A stretch of DNA of 64,000 nt from Colius striatus (Eukaryota; Chordata; Aves; Coliiformes; Coliidae), in assembly GCF_028858725.1 (NCBI RefSeq), contig NC_084768.1, positions 2,959,853 through 3,023,852 on the forward strand, given 5' to 3'. Position numbers and translations under genes: made by a program. Positions 1 to 35,134 of the stretch are shown piece after piece. Within the stretch, counting starts at the first letter, position 1, and each line of letters opens with the position of its first letter. Below the pieces are notes generated by a model. The model searched no databases, was not told the origin of the DNA, and worked only from the letters and a program-made list of their open reading frames with translations.

Positions 1-1154
1 ATTCATAGTACATTCTTTCATGTGTTTTCTTTTTTTCGGTGGAGTTTTGTGACATGTCTAAAGCCACATAAATCAACTTGGGGAGAAAAAAATGTAGTTA
101 TGAAAGTGCAACAGATGTGCATAAACAACATGCTGATCTGTTGGGCTTCAAATGTGGCTGAAACACAATTCGTTACAAGATGGCTAATGGAGATCTTAAG
201 TATCTGCGACATCATCTTTGTGTTGGTTTTAGTCAAGACTGAAAGGCGTTAAAGAAAAATCAGCAGCATATAATCTAAAATCTTGTCACTGCCTTAGGTA
301 GCCGTTTGACGTGGATAATTTGGAGAACATAGCACCACCTTATGCTCTCTGCAGGAATAACAGTTCACTGTTTGATTCCTAAAGCATTGTCAAACATTTG
401 CTTACTGTTGTTCACGTCCTGCGCGTTTTGCCTTGAGATATTTTCCCTGCTGACTTGGATTGTTTGATGTCCCTGCTGTAACAATGTCTGAGTGCAAAAC
501 TGTAGAATAGGCAGAATGCCGGAGGAAGTAACACCTGGAAAAGCAGAAGGTAAACAAACATGACAAAGATACTTGCCACGGGCTATTTGCAAGACAATCG
601 TTTTAAGACCAGTGCCTTATTGAGAAAGGGAGAGTAGGAGGTGGCTATGAGAATAGGTTTTGTACCTGAAAGTTGTTGCAGTATATTTCTGAATAGTTAT
701 AATCCATTTGGACTGGTGTTTAAAGTTAGAGTTATAGGATAATCATGGTTGAAAAAGACCTTTAAGTTCATGAAGTCCAACCTCCTCCCATCACACTACT
801 AAGCCCACCACTAACCCTCAGCACCTCATCTGTACATCTTTGCAATATCTCCCTGGATGGGGACTCCACCACCTCCCTGGGCAGCCCATTCCAGTGCTTA
901 ATAACCCTCTCATGGGAAAAAGTTCTTCCTAATGTCTAACCTGAACCTCCCCTGGTGCAGCTTAGAATTTTGCTCTGCAAAAAGTGACTACAGAAAGGAC
1001 TATTTGAGAAAATTAGTTACAAAGTAGCAGACCAGTGCTGTGTCTTGTGTATTTATGCAGGGTTTATGAAATCATCAAATCAATATATTTCAGAGAAGCT
1101 GGGTTTCATCTTCATCAAGGTCAAGGCAATAAATAATATTTGCTTGGTTTCCAG
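1..1154. other. EFCAB7 intron, 3' part
   Basis: No coding exon of EFCAB7 was recognised here. The only structure seen is the minus-strand CR1 fragment at about 735-966. The rest is AT-rich intronic sequence. Confidence 0.7.
735..966 (-). mobile_element. CR1 LINE fragment (3' end)
   Basis: In antisense orientation the sequence shows the usual CR1 3'-end order. First comes the reverse complement of the tail and of the TCCAACC core (GACCTTTAAGTTCATGAAGT), then the reverse complement of the CCCTGGAGGG-like box, then TTCTTCCTAATGTCTAACCT. It is 5'-truncated, as is typical of CR1 in birds. Confidence 0.85.
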
Positions 1155-1296
1155 GAATGGCAATGTGCACAGTCCAAAGGATGCTTCTACCTAGAAGAAG
1201 ATGGTGAAATCATTAGTCACAAGTACAAGTTGCACTTACCTCAAAGGTCTACAGTGTGTGTTACTATCAAGCCTTTACACCTTCGTCAGATGGAAG
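1155..1296 (+). CDS. EFCAB7: EFCAB7 exon (first in window)
   Basis: The acceptor TTTCCAG precedes GAA TGG and the donor GTAAGT follows. The exon encodes 47 codons plus one base (phase 1 at the end). It includes the segment QSKGCFYLEEDGEIISH, which is nearly identical to human EFCAB7. The preceding exon, expected to end at the residues before the conserved EWQ, is not in the window. Confidence 0.93.
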
Positions 1297-4200
1297 GTAA
1301 GTGTATTTGTATTTATGTGAAGAATTTTCCCTTACTAGCATGTTCTGCTGCTACATCTCTCCCTTTCACACTTGCAATACTCTGTGATGCTGTGATACAG
1401 CAATACTTTTCTCTGTTGACAGAGTCCTATTAAAAATGTAACTCGTCACACCATGTTTTCTGCTTTGTGGTTTGTGCTTGCTTCCTGGGCAGGACAAATC
1501 AGCCAAGTCTCCCTTTAGTCAGCCAGCCTCTTTGGTTATTTTTGGCTAGAGATTTGTGAAGCTTCTTGTTAACAAAATTCAACTGTTAGCACTGTCTGCA
1601 GCATCTCTCTTTAGTTAATGTTTGGTACTGTTGTTTCCCATAAAGTACAAATTACATGTGATACCATGTAGGGAAATCTTGCTCTTTAGATCTTAAAACT
1701 GATTGAAACATACACTTTTGAGATTCACATCTTCTGGTGTCCCTACCTTTTGCACATAATCTCAGTTTCCAGTCAAGATGAGCTTACCAGTATTTTACAG
1801 AACAGCAGAACAGAATATGATACAATTCTGGTAACATCTTTAATTGCAAATATCTAGGAGCCTTTGCATAAAGTAAAGTAATCAATATTGTACTAATAGT
1901 AGGAAACAATGAAAAAAGCTTCCTTAACTACCAAAGGTTTTAATGGTAGACCTATTAATATTAATCATTATCTGAAGACAGTCCACAAGACTTGCAACAA
2001 TGTAACCAATCAGCCTAAATAGGAAGGAAATCCCATTAGCATATAATGGATTCCTTTTTCCATCTTAGGTTAGCTAGGATCAGTATTATACATATCATGG
2101 AAATATCTACTTAGGGGTTCAAAGGAAACCAGTTTTGTGCCATTATTAAGCATCTGATATTAGGAATCTTAAGGATATTTTTCTTTGTAGGAAAACCATG
2201 TCATTGGTTGTCAGTGGATACAGCTTTGTATATTCTGAAGGAAAATGAAACCCAGGAAAACCTACAGCTTGTGAGTGTAACTGACCAACAAAACAAAGAG
2301 GTTAGGTATTTTTGTTGTATTCTGTTTCATTTGTTAGTTGTGTTTTGAAGGAATTCAAATTGTGCCCACTCAGACTAGAGGAGAGAAGAAACACTTGTTC
2401 TGTGCATGTTCCCTTTCAAAAATCAGTAGAACTTGTCCAAAGTAAGGTGTATTACTGTCTTGGATGTGCCATTTCAATCAGTTGAATTGCAAGCTACATG
2501 TATGGATGTTGAATGTAGTGTGTGGGCAAGTATTGCTGAGTTGCAGGTTATCTATTTAGAAACTCTGTGGAAACTCACTTGTCTTCCTACTCCTTCGAAA
2601 AACAACATTTCCTAAGTAAAAATTGCTAACATTTCCTTTTAATTTTTCTATCTCCTTGCCATATGTGTGATTTTGAACTTCAGTGTGCACAGAATATCCT
2701 AATTCCATGGAAGAAATAAGGGAGGTGAAATGGCAACGTGAACTTACTTCCTCCTTCCAAACCACAGGGAGCTCAGCTTACACTAAATCCTGTATCATGT
2801 GTGATTTGTTTTCACACAGAAAGCTTTTGTTGTTAGTTTGAACAAAACTGATAAATCAGGGAGGAGATAAAAAACTGGATTTTCTCAGCCTGCTTCTGGA
2901 TTTTCTCAGCCTGCTTCTGGCACCTTTTCTTTTGAAGTTAAAGAATTAAAGAATGTTACAGATATGAATGATTGTAGGACTCCTATTAGACATTTTCAGT
3001 AATGACTGTTCTCCCCTCATCTTAGATCCTGCATGTTTTCCTGACTTCTAGTATAACTAAAGGACTCACTAGTTTTTGTGTCTTTAAAATGGCATCACAC
3101 AGGATCTCACTGTATAGATGTGTTTTCTTTGAGGAAAGAAATCCAGCATTGCCAATGTTTTCAAGTAATTAATCACTCTTTAATTAATATTACTAGTAAT
3201 AAAGAAAGGTATCATTTGAAAAACAACTTACAAACTTTCCTGTCTCCCTTGAAGAATAGGTGTTTGGATGGAAAGGGGAGCTTGGATCAGGAGTTTACTG
3301 GCTACTCCCATTCACAACAGGCTGTAGGTTGAAGAAGGTGAAGACACAGATAACTGGAGAAGCAAAGCTGGTGTATAGAGATGAAGATGGAGAACTGGCT
3401 CTGACCAAAGAGTTTCGGTGAGTCCACTTCCCAAATAGCCATGGTAGCTGTTGTGAAAGTGTGTGCTCCAGGTCACATCAAGTTTTTTAAGAGCTGTATG
3501 TTACTAAAGCACTGAGTAGTTGTATAATAGTTAGACTGAATAGTTATCGATGGTTTTGTGAGACAATAAAGGGAACACAAGTGTTTGGAAATAATTCTGC
3601 CTTTTTCACCTTCTAGAGAGGCTTTATTGGATATATTTGAAACAATTGATTTGGATGGAAATGGCCTCCTGAGTTTGGAGGAGTACAATTTCTTTGAACT
3701 GAGAACTAGTGGTGAGAAATGTGATGAGGAAGCATGGGCTGTATGTAAGGGTAAGTTCGTTTCTGTGCTTGATATAATTAATCACATCTATCCATCTACT
3801 TGCAAGCTGTTGTTTATAGCATACTACTATGTATAGAGTATAGAAGAACTGAGTATTTTGTAGTGTATACCAAGAACACATGTAGCTAGTCTTCTCCTTT
3901 TTCTTCTCCTTTTCCAGTCTCCTCTCCTTTGTTTTGCTTCACTCTGGTCTGTGTGACCCTCTGCCGAGAAAAGTCTTCCTGTTGCTAACCGCAAAGTTTT
4001 GTAGGTGAAAGATTTTATAGCTGCCAAAAAACTACAGGTTTTCTAATCATGGATCATGTGGTGAATCAAGCTGTAACAGGTATTCATTCAATCAATCTCT
4101 TTTCTGCAGATTAAGCTGATACTGCTTTCCTATCTCACAGGGTGTTGAGGAGGACACTTAATTAGTGTGTATATGAGGCTTTAAAAACAGTACCTAGGGC

Positions 4201-7200
4201 TTATGATGTTTGTTCAGAAAATTAAGACATCAGGAAAAGCCTATTGCAACTGTAAGTTCTTCAGATGTAAGCATTTTTTTTCATTCAAATCTCCCTTTTG
4301 ATGGTTCATATGTGGTGTGTCAGTTTATCCATGTTGTACTCGGACAGCTGTGAGATTCTGCGACTTCTGTGAATGAGATGAGAACGCTGACAGATAGTTA
4401 AAGAGTCTTTCAGCTGCTCTTTCTTTTCTGGCTGCTCTAATACAGTGCATGGAAGCAGTGGGTTCAGTACATGGGCAGTTTAGCTGCAGTGAGGGAATAA
4501 GCTGGTAGTTTAGTAGCCAGTGTATGAAAATGAGATGCTTCTGTAAGAAATACAGTTTTTCTGCAGCTCGTGTAACACACCAGTGTGGTGTGTGATTGTG
4601 TATCACCCATGTCATGTTTGATGGAACTCCTTTGTAGGCTATGACATCTTGCTTAATTTGGACCAAAATGCTTTAGGTCAGGCAAGCTCTGGTAGTTATT
4701 CCTCCCCACAACTCTCTAAGACACTGGACTTTTTCCTAAAGGACAGGAAGATCATCCAAAAGTACTTTTCCGTGTACGAGTTGCTTGTCACTGTCCTGCC
4801 TGTACATGCCACACGGGATGACTTTGTCAGTGTTATGCCTCTGTGCATTGGTCCCAACGTGAGTAGGAGGGATGTGTGTGTGTGTGAAGTGTACAGGAGA
4901 GGAAAGAGGAGAATATGGTGAATGTTTTACCAGGTCATTCATCAGTTGAAGGGTTCAGACGAATATCATCAATCTTGACACCAAAGTTCAAGCCGTTTAT
5001 TAGAGCATCTGTACCCTTAGAAAGATTTATTAAGTTGGTAATCCCTTTTAAATAATATATAGTAAAGATTTAGCATTGTTATGAAGATGAGAAAACCATC
5101 TTTAAAAAAATCTCTGACACAAGGACATTTCAATTATGTGTTTGCTGACATGAGACTGGTCGACCTGTGATATTCTCTCTCGAGAGGGGTGTTAGGATTA
5201 CTGGCATTTTATTGCTTTTTAGGAACTAAGTAAATCATTTCTATATCAAGGTCCTCAAGCACAAAGGGTACTGGCTCCAGCAGACTTTCATTTCCCTTTC
5301 CTAAGATACCCCATTCTGCAAATCTCAACCACAGCAAATAACTGCTAAGCAGAAAGAAAAAACAAAGCCCCTCAATAAGACAAGTTTTTGCTTTGGAATC
5401 TCCCCTCTTTTGTGTTATACAAGGGGCCAGCTGTTTCTAGTCATTATCCAAAACCCACAGGGAATCTCTGCAGAGAGCACATACCTGGTCAAGGACATTC
5501 TTTCCTGAATAATATTGGGAGAGCCCGAGGCTGCAAGATGGCTCTGTCTTCTGAGCCCTGTTAACATAAGTGGGAGCTGGGCTTTGGAAAGATAAAGGGT
5601 ACTTGCAGAGGGAACAGATGTTTTAAGTGCTACTTTATATTTCTTTTTAAACAGAGAATTTTGATATGAAGAAGAATGAACTTACAAGACAAGGATTTAT
5701 GGATTTGAATCTCATGGAAGCCAATGACCGTGAAGGGGATCCTAGTGACCTCTGGGTCACTTTATTGTCTCTGGGCTACAATAAAGCATTGGAAATGACA
5801 GAGGTATGATAGCTAGATAGCAAAAATAGCTGCTTCACATGCAGCTTGCTCCACGTGTTGTAGCTGCAGTACTGTTTCTGTCTGTCAGAAGCTGATTTCA
5901 GTAGGTAGGTGATCCAATCCAAACCTAAACCCTGTCAGTATAGTCACCATATAAAATATATACATGTGGAACAAATATATGCAGGCCCAAGTGAGTTGAG
6001 AGACATCAGCTGTCCCTCGGTGAAGATCTTGAGATCACGGTGAATCCTGAGCACTCTTGAGTATGGTGAGCAAAGCAAGTAAAAGACTGTCTTTCTGCGT
6101 TTCAGCCGTAAGAGGGAGCTATCGTCTAAGAAAGAACATTCTGGGGATGTTTTGCTCAAGTTCGGTATTTCAAATGCGTTATTTTGTGTCTGATACTAGG
6201 TGTGGTTTGTGGCTCTAGTCTTTGCTCTCCAAACGACACCATAGCTCTCCGGATGCTTTAGTCATTCATCTAAACATTTACATCTGCTTGTGTCTAAACT
6301 TAACCCTTGTATCATCTGAAATTGAGATTGATATCTCAGGAGCACTGAGCCTGTAACATCAAAGACAGAACCTGAGAGATCCTAGTGGATTCCAATAGCC
6401 ATTTGGAAGAAACCAAGGTGTTATGACTGAGTCTAAGAAAATGCCAACTCCTGGTTGTTACATGAGCTAATCTTAGTCAGGATACTGTAAGAGCAGAGAG
6501 CTTGATGCAACACCACAGATATTTTCAATCTGCCTTAAGTGGTGCAGATGGAATGAGTGTGACAGGTGAAGGAGACAGGTTTATTTCAGACACTGAAATA
6601 CATTCATCATCTTCATTCCTGTGTATTTGTTGTGTGGAAGGGAGGATTTGCTATGTTGAAGCTGAATACACCCAACTGTGTCAAGTGTACTATGACTAGC
6701 GTGAAAAAAACGTTCACCTGAGCTTTCATTTGGTTTAAGAGATTACCACAGCTCTCAGGTTTTGAATATTTAATATCCAGTGAGATACTTGCATTTGGGT
6801 AATTCTGCCTCAGAGCATAAATGAAAGTACTTAGGAGCTGTAGATGAAAATATGAGAGAAAGAAAAGCACAGATGAAGTGATGATGTAACTTATTTTTCT
6901 CCATTGCAGGCCTGCCCCTTTGTCATTGACATCTATGTGGAAAAATGCAAACCCAGAGTGAAAGCCATATATCTGGAGGCAGGGAGCTGGCAACTCAACA
7001 GGGCTATTTGCAGGTCTGCTGTTAATAAAGGAGAGGCCGAAGTAATGGATGGCTGTGAGAACGTGATCATCTACACCTACAAAGCAGGCAGGAGAATCAC
7101 TTCTGTTATTGAAAACAAGGTATGGCATGAGACTTCCACAAGGTACTTTGTGTTATGTCTGTTGCTATTGTTCTCTTGGGTCACTTTTGAGAATTATGTT

Positions 7201-10200
7201 TTCTGGTGTTTCTGTGACTAGTTAGTGAAAATGAACTAGATACAAAGCTCATTTTGACTTAATAGTCTGGGTCAGTGTTCTTGGAGTGGGACATGATGAG
7301 GCAAACAATTTGAAGTATCCTATGGAATGTGAGTATTTGCTTGTGTTCACAGTCAAACATTGCAGTACTGTGATGGTTATTGGAGATGTGGTATGTTCAT
7401 AGTAGCAAAAAAAGAAACAGTAAGAACAGAAATTACAGAAAGAGCAAAGACCACAGCGTTTACACTATGGAGTCTTTTCAGTGTGTATCAGAAAGTAAAA
7501 GAGCAGTGATTTGCATTGATCCTGTTTTTAGAAGCATTTTATGGATGAATTGTTGCCTGGCTAGCAGATCTACTTTATTACTAGTCCAGCTTAACAATTG
7601 TAAATCCAAGCAGAAGTAGTTTGCAAGAAGCAGGTACTTCAAACCTTTTTGCATGGATCCTAATGAAGGTGCTCTTCATTCTCAGCTTTGTTTATATTGA
7701 GAACTGTGAGTGAATAAATACAGTGCAGTGAGGTGCTAAACTGAAGATGCTTTAAATCTTGAAAGATCACAGCAAGAAGTGTATTTTTAAATGGGCAAAC
7801 ATGCAAAAGGGGGTGGGTTGGTGGACTAATATTAGGACTGAATGCTGAGGCTCCTTGGAACTACAGCTTTGTATTTGCACTTCGCCCTTTAGGGTAGATA
7901 TACTGGAGTTATTTATATGTTTGGGGATATGTCAGAAGGAGATAAGGTTTGTACTGAGGCAACTGGATGCTGTCTGATTAAAATCACTGACTACTGCCAT
8001 TTATACCAGCTAGGTTTCACAGATACTTCTGTTCTGCATTGAAGCAAATAGTTGCACTTCCCTGCAAAAACTCATTGCAATTTGCAAACTGGAAGCTTTT
8101 CTGTAATTGTAAATGTCTGGAAAGAAGTAATAAAAAGGCATTTTTATGCATCTGTCATCTTTTTTAAGCTTCCCCTAGTGCAAGCAGTCTGATTATATCT
8201 TCAGTTGCTGTACTGATGATTTCAATGAAAAGAATTGTTTCTTTGTTATTTCTATAATTAAATTAGGGAAATATGCTAGCTCCTGGGGGATTCCTCTTTA
8301 GTCTTGCATATGTATTTAACCAGGGAACAGAGAAAGCTGTCTGTCTCTAACCCTCCCTGGCCAGGGTGTGAGCTGGGGATGTTAAAATATCCTGCACACA
8401 GAGCTTCAGATTTCCCAGAGAGTAAGCAGTACCAAGTCTATTGTCTGTGCATTTAGATGTCAAAATAAGTAGTTAACGAGGCATTTCCTATAATCCAAAG
8501 CACAAACACACTGTAACACACCCTCTGTGCTAGGTGAATGTGTGACATTGTTCCTGTTGCTGTAAGTACTCCCCCGTACAGATCATTCTTTTGTTTGCCC
8601 TTATCTCACTGCCACGTAGAAGTGAGAATTCACCAAAGTGATGCCAGAGCAGATAGATCCAACTCATAAGCAGCTTTAGACTGTCTTTACATTTCTGCAA
8701 AGGTACCATGTTTCAAGAATAACCATATTTGCACTCTGCTGTCCACAAACACGAGCACCATGACCACCAGAGAAGCTTTCCCCCCACCCTTCGTTTTAAG
8801 GTCACTCCTTACCAGTCCAATAGGTATTGCTGCATAAGGCTGATTGTGGGAAGTTAATCATTTAACCAATGTGTGTCTATTCCATTTCTCACTACAGAGA
8901 GGTTGTTAGATAGCATTGCCTAAGAATAAAACATTCCCCAGCCCATCTGTCAAATTGAGATCTGTCTAGAGATAGCTGGATAGCCTGGTTTTAAGTCTTG
9001 AATCTGAGTATTGCCTTGCATAAACTGCTGGTTAAAGAGCTGTTACCCAGGCTTTCAGTTTTATACATTGGATCCTTCTTGCATAGCTTTAGCAAGAGCA
9101 CCTGCTCTTTTAGTGGTTTATACTTATCAAGTATTTAAACAAATCTCTATGAATGAAGTCTTCAGAAATGGAAGGGATGTTGCAAACAGGAACTGGGTAA
9201 GCATCCAGTGACACTGCTCCAGCTTGCTGGCCTAGCCTCTAGTGACTTGCAGTTAAAGGACTGCTTGAGACAGAAATATTTCCTTTGGACTTAAAATCTA
9301 GTATGAGCTTGTACTTTTGAAACAATGTAAACTGTTAGAATCTGTTACATTCCATGGCAAATAGTTTTCATTCTAAGTGGGGTTCCCAAGGTGCATCTTT
9401 ATAAATGCTTAAGTTATTTCAGGGAGCCTTAAATGACTTTTGACAATGGATGTGGACTCTGGTGGTGCTAAGGAACATTTTAAAACTGTTACTCTTCAAA
9501 GAGAGTAGACATCAGCATCTTTAAAGTGTTACTGTTCCATAAAAGAGCAAAGTCAGAGGAGGTAAGAGGAATATACAGTTGTTACATAAAGAGCAGCCAC
9601 TTAGCTATTAAAGCTGATGTGTTCCTTCATGTTTTTTCACTTGCAGTCTGAAAACAAAGTGATTATTCATGTCAACAACGAGCAGAGTAAGAACTGCCTA
9701 AGTAACAGGGGACTTACTGTTTTTGCCGTGGAAGTGGCACCAAAATCCATGATGGTAAGATTTTTTATTGATTGGCTGACTTAAAATCTAAGCAAAAAGG
9801 AAAAATCATGGGACATCTTTACAGTTTTGTCCTGCAGGTCTTTGGTCACGGTAGTGAGCATGTGGATAGTGGCATCTTCATCACCAGTTCACATGGGATG
9901 TAGTTTTTGATGGTTTATAGGTGCTGATGTACTTGATGTAGCCACGTTTCTCTGTGCAGATTGCTACAGAGGTCAGAGCTGCTCAGTGTTTCACGCATAT
10001 GCCTGTTGCAGTTGGCCATTCAATACATGTACCATTTACAATGGCTTTTCATATTGTTTTTTCCTAAGGCTGTGTTTTCTTTTCTGCTTGTCAAACTTGA
10101 ATCAGGTACATCGATGTCTCTGAGAAACTAGTGTGCTAGTCAGAATCAAAAGATACCCACATTGCACTCCTTGTGCACCGTGTGATTTTGTTGAACCTGG

Positions 10201-10873
10201 CTTCTGGATCATGTTTAGCCACAGAGCAATTGGATCTGCTGACCCCTGCTCCAGAGCCCGGCAGGCTTTAGTGAGAGTTCTAAGGGATAGAACGAGGCTG
10301 AAAATGCATTACAAATGCAGGTGACACTTTCCTTCAGTCATTTATGAAGAAAACCCAGGTTTTATTGTTCTAGAAGGATGGGCTGTTTCTTTAAAAGAAG
10401 AGGCATCCACACTGTTTCCTATTTCCCAGCATTCTAGCGTGGATGCGTTCAAGCCCATTGTAAACAGAGACAGTCCCATGACATGGGCAAGGTTGGGCCT
10501 CTTCTAATATTGCTGCTGGCACTTCACATAGCTTTAGCCTCATCCTGGAGGGTGTTTTATTAATTTCAATTTTGGCTTCATTCAATATAAACTGAAGGCA
10601 CGTGGACACCATTCTGAGTATTTTGCTGTCACACTCAATAGTAAGTTTTGAATACCAGCTGTCGTAACAGATGATGAACGTTTGTCATTTCATGTTAGTG
10701 TTCTAGGTACTGAAACAGTTCACTTGAGCTTTAGGTAATGTACATGCACTTCTCCAGCAAACAACTGCTTCACCTCTGCTTTCTCTCATTGTTTACAGGT
10801 TTCTCAGCATGTGATGCCTTTGAATGAGCAGGAAGAATGGCTTTATAACTGTGTGCATTCCCTCTTACGTTAA
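1155..10873 (+). CDS. EFCAB7: EFCAB7, C-terminal part (last eight coding exons, spliced)
   Basis: EF-hand calcium-binding domain protein 7. In mammals it works with IQCE to anchor the EVC-EVC2 complex at the base of the primary cilium and promotes Hedgehog signalling (family knowledge). Eight exons join in a single open frame of 361 codons plus stop: 1155-1296, 2191-2300, 3260-3417, 3617-3750, 5655-5803, 6910-7119, 9647-9754 and 10799-10873. All are flanked by AG and GT, and all phases agree. The protein aligns by eye with the C-terminal part of human EFCAB7 and ends in MPLNEQEEW followed by about ten residues. A canonical EF-hand loop (DLDGNGLLSLEE) lies in the fourth exon here. The N-terminal exons are upstream of the window, so the gene is cut only by the window edge. 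No frameshift or internal stop is seen. PGM1 follows on the same strand about 1.8 kb after the poly(A) signals. Confidence 0.95.
2191..2300 (+). CDS. EFCAB7: EFCAB7 exon
   Basis: The acceptor is TTCTTTGTAG and the donor is GTTAGG. It encodes a segment containing WLSVDTALYILKENE, conserved with human EFCAB7. It starts in phase 1 and ends in phase 0 after a GAG codon. The donor is weak (T at +3). A GTATTT five bases downstream would break the frame, so 2300 is the supported end. Confidence 0.9.
2875..2920. repeat. Perfect two-copy 21-bp tandem duplication
   Basis: CTGGATTTTCTCAGCCTGCTT is present twice in a row without mismatch in an EFCAB7 intron. The lack of mismatch suggests a recent duplication. 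Confidence 0.85.
3260..3417 (+). CDS. EFCAB7: EFCAB7 exon
   Basis: The acceptor is GAAGAATAG and the donor is GTGAGT. It encodes VFGWKGELGSGVYWLLPFT and onward to LTKEF, matching the human segment that follows NREV. It enters in phase 0 and ends in phase 2. The acceptor has a poor pyrimidine tract next to the AG, but the match is unambiguous. Confidence 0.92.
3617..3750 (+). CDS. EFCAB7: EFCAB7 exon carrying a canonical EF-hand
   Basis: The acceptor is CACCTTCTAG and the donor is GTAAGT. It encodes a helix, then the 12-residue calcium loop at 3648-3683 (Asp at 1, Asp at 3, Asn at 5, Ser at 9, Glu at 12), then YNFFELRTSGEKCDEEAW. All side-chain ligands of a working EF-hand are present, so calcium binding at this site is likely. 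Confidence 0.95.
3751..5654. other. EFCAB7 intron
   Basis: A 1.9 kb intron between the EF-hand exon and the next exon. I see only short ORFs without splice or similarity support, and no clear repeat. Confidence 0.6.
5655..5803 (+). CDS. EFCAB7: EFCAB7 exon
   Basis: The acceptor is TTTTTAAACAG and the donor is GTATGA. It encodes a segment with ELTRQGFMDLNLMEANDRE and DLWVTL, almost identical to human EFCAB7. It completes a phase-1 codon from the previous exon and ends in phase 0. Confidence 0.94.
6910..7119 (+). CDS. EFCAB7: EFCAB7 exon
   Basis: The acceptor is CTCCATTGCAG and the donor is GTATGG. Seventy complete codons begin ACPFVIDIYVEKCKP and end ITSVIENK. This matches the human segment between the LTEACPF and IIENKSDEK positions. 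Confidence 0.94.
7120..9646. other. EFCAB7 intron
   Basis: A 2.5 kb AT-rich intron. I see no recognisable repeat, exon or RNA gene in it. Confidence 0.6.
9647..9754 (+). CDS. EFCAB7: EFCAB7 penultimate coding exon
   Basis: The acceptor is TTTTTTCACTTGCAG and the donor is GTAAGA. It has 36 complete codons, including KVIIHVNNEQSKNC and FAVEVAPKS, conserved with the human C-terminal region. Confidence 0.94.
10799..10873 (+). CDS. EFCAB7: EFCAB7 last coding exon with stop
   Basis: The acceptor is TCTCTCATTGTTTACAG. It has 24 codons (VSQHVMPLNEQEEW, then ten more residues) and a TAA stop at 10871-10873. The 3' UTR follows. Confidence 0.95.
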   Translation, partial: VSQHVMPLNEQEEWLYNCVHSLLR

Positions 10874-11368
10874 ATATTCTCCCTCCTGCCAGAGCTGTTT
10901 CCTGGTAGCGGTCAAACTGAAGGAGTAATGTTTTTGGACAACTTCTAGATCATTTATAGCCTTGCCTTTCTCAAAATGCTGGTATACATTTATTCTTCAC
11001 AGAGGTTAATTTGTTAAAGCAAACGAATCCCATGAGTAACTATTTCTGGCATCACACTTCTGCTACTGGCTGTTGAGGGACATGTACAGTGATAGCTTAG
11101 GGGTGAAATAACTGTACATAGGTAAAATCCTTTCACAGGGTGGTCATCACGTATGGACTACTGAAATACATTGGCATGGAAGCACTGAGACACAACAAAA
11201 CTGAGTAATCTAGCTGCCAGGGGTAATACTGTGTTTTGGAAAGCTGGTTTCACTAGATCTGCTCGTGTGTCCTGTAACGTGTAGTGTGGTTGGACAGTCT
11301 GTCATTTGATGATAATACTCACCTGTGTTCTGAGTAACTCCTACCTGGTTTTGTACTCTTTCCTATAA

Positions 11369-11406
11369 AATAAAGTCTGGCTTTCCATATGTGGTAAGGA
11401 AATAAA
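11369..11406 (+). terminator. EFCAB7: EFCAB7 poly(A) signals (two AATAAA)
   Basis: AATAAA occurs at 11369-11374 and again at 11401-11406, about 0.5 kb after the EFCAB7 stop codon. The 3' UTR would thus be about 500-550 bases, and alternative cleavage is possible. A CR1 fragment begins about 55 bases further on. Confidence 0.7.
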
Positions 11407-11459
11407 GTTATCTGGGGAAAATTAAGACTTGTTTGGGGCTTTTGACTGTTAACAGCGCT

Positions 11460-11654
11460 AAATTTCCTCACTGAAAGGGTTGTCGAGCCTTGGTACAGGC
11501 TGCCCAGGGAGGCAGCTGAGCCACCATCCCTGGAGGGATTGAAAAGAGGTGTAGATGTGATGCTGGGAGACATAGTGGTGGATATGGCAGTGCTGGGGTA
11601 AAGGTTGGACTTGATTTAAGGTTTTTTTCCATCCTAATGGGTCCTGTGATTCTC
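11460..11654 (+). mobile_element. CR1 LINE fragment (3' end)
   Basis: The sequence carries CTGAAAGGGTTGTCGAG, GGCTGCCCAGGGAGG, CCCTGGAGGGATTGAAAAG, GGTTGGACTTGATTTAAGG and a terminal TGTGATTCTC. This is the normal order of a CR1 3' end in sense orientation. It lies just past the EFCAB7 poly(A) signals. Confidence 0.88.
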
Positions 11655-12829
11655 TTGCATAATTATTTCCAGGGTAGCTGAAATAAGGAGACTGAAATAA
11701 GGAGCTGAAATAAAGTCCACCCAAGTTTAGGCTGCAATACCAATGCAAACCAGCTTTGAGGTACAAAAAACATTCAACCTCTTACGTCTTTCTGATTCCT
11801 CTAAATGCCTATTAATGTGGAAAAAAAAAAAAGATGACCCCTGGCTCCTGGATGCTTAAAATGTGTCTTGAGTTTAAAATAGACATTAAACGTGTGTGAC
11901 CTCATCTGCAAGGGCAGCAAGTAGTCTGAAAAAGCTATATTTATCTGTCAGCAACTCCAGTACTCTGCTGTAATCATACCCTGGGCAAGTAAATGTCAGT
12001 TACCAAAAGAGAGCTGGGGTTTACCCACGCCAGCAATTGCTGCTCAGGCAGGTTTACTTGTCATCTGTTGGTTTCCTCTCTTTATTCTTTTTTCTTAGTA
12101 AGTGCAGCAGGTATTGTCTAAAAGAAGTAGAAGTTGTATTAAGAGGCCCCAGAAATCTTTGGTAGATTCTAGCAGACACCTGAGCTCCATAAACACAGCC
12201 TCTGGTGAGGTGTGTGGATACCGCAGGAGTTTCCAACTCCATCTCCAAGAAGGAGCTGGGGCGCCTCGCCACGCTGCACATGCACAGGAGACGGCACAAA
12301 GCGAGCGCCCCTTCCTTTGCATTTATTTTGTTTATAGAATCAAGTATTGTTAGATGTAGCAAGAATCCCTGTGCTACTCTTACTGCACTTTAGGAAGTGA
12401 ATGGCTGGGAAGGAAAGAAGCACTTATCTGAGAAATCAGTGCATGAGGAAAGGCTTGGTTTTGCTCCAGGTAGGCTCTAGTTAAACATGACACAGCAATA
12501 CAGAGAGGGAGCTTTTTTTCTCTTCTGACCCTCACGCTCCCAGGAAGAGTTTAACTCTGTAACTTTTAAAATGAGAACAGAGGCTATGTCTTCTGGATAG
12601 GTTCTGCCTTTCCTGCCCTGCAGGAGAAGAGGTGAGACCTCTTGCTCCATGGCCCGGCATCACCAAAGTAGAAAAGCTTCTTTTTAAGGCTGAAAACTAG
12701 TCTCTTCCCTGAGAGACAGCTGGGACAAAAAGTGCCTGTAACAGCTCTAAACTTCTATTCTGAGAACTAGAGCTGTAGCAACAAAATGCAGCAGCATCCC
12801 AGCTTTGACACGGGCCTTCCCAGCCTGGG
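11655..12829. other. EFCAB7-PGM1 intergenic DNA
   Basis: Apart from the CR1 fragment before it and an A-run near 11820, nothing is recognised. Overlapping open frames at 12054-12393 on both strands shadow one another and have no supporting signal. Confidence 0.5.

Positions 12830-35134
<22,305 letters not shown>

Noticed and set aside
12054-12393. Overlapping frames on both strands between EFCAB7 and PGM1
   Set aside because: Mutual shadows; no start context, splice sites or known domain.
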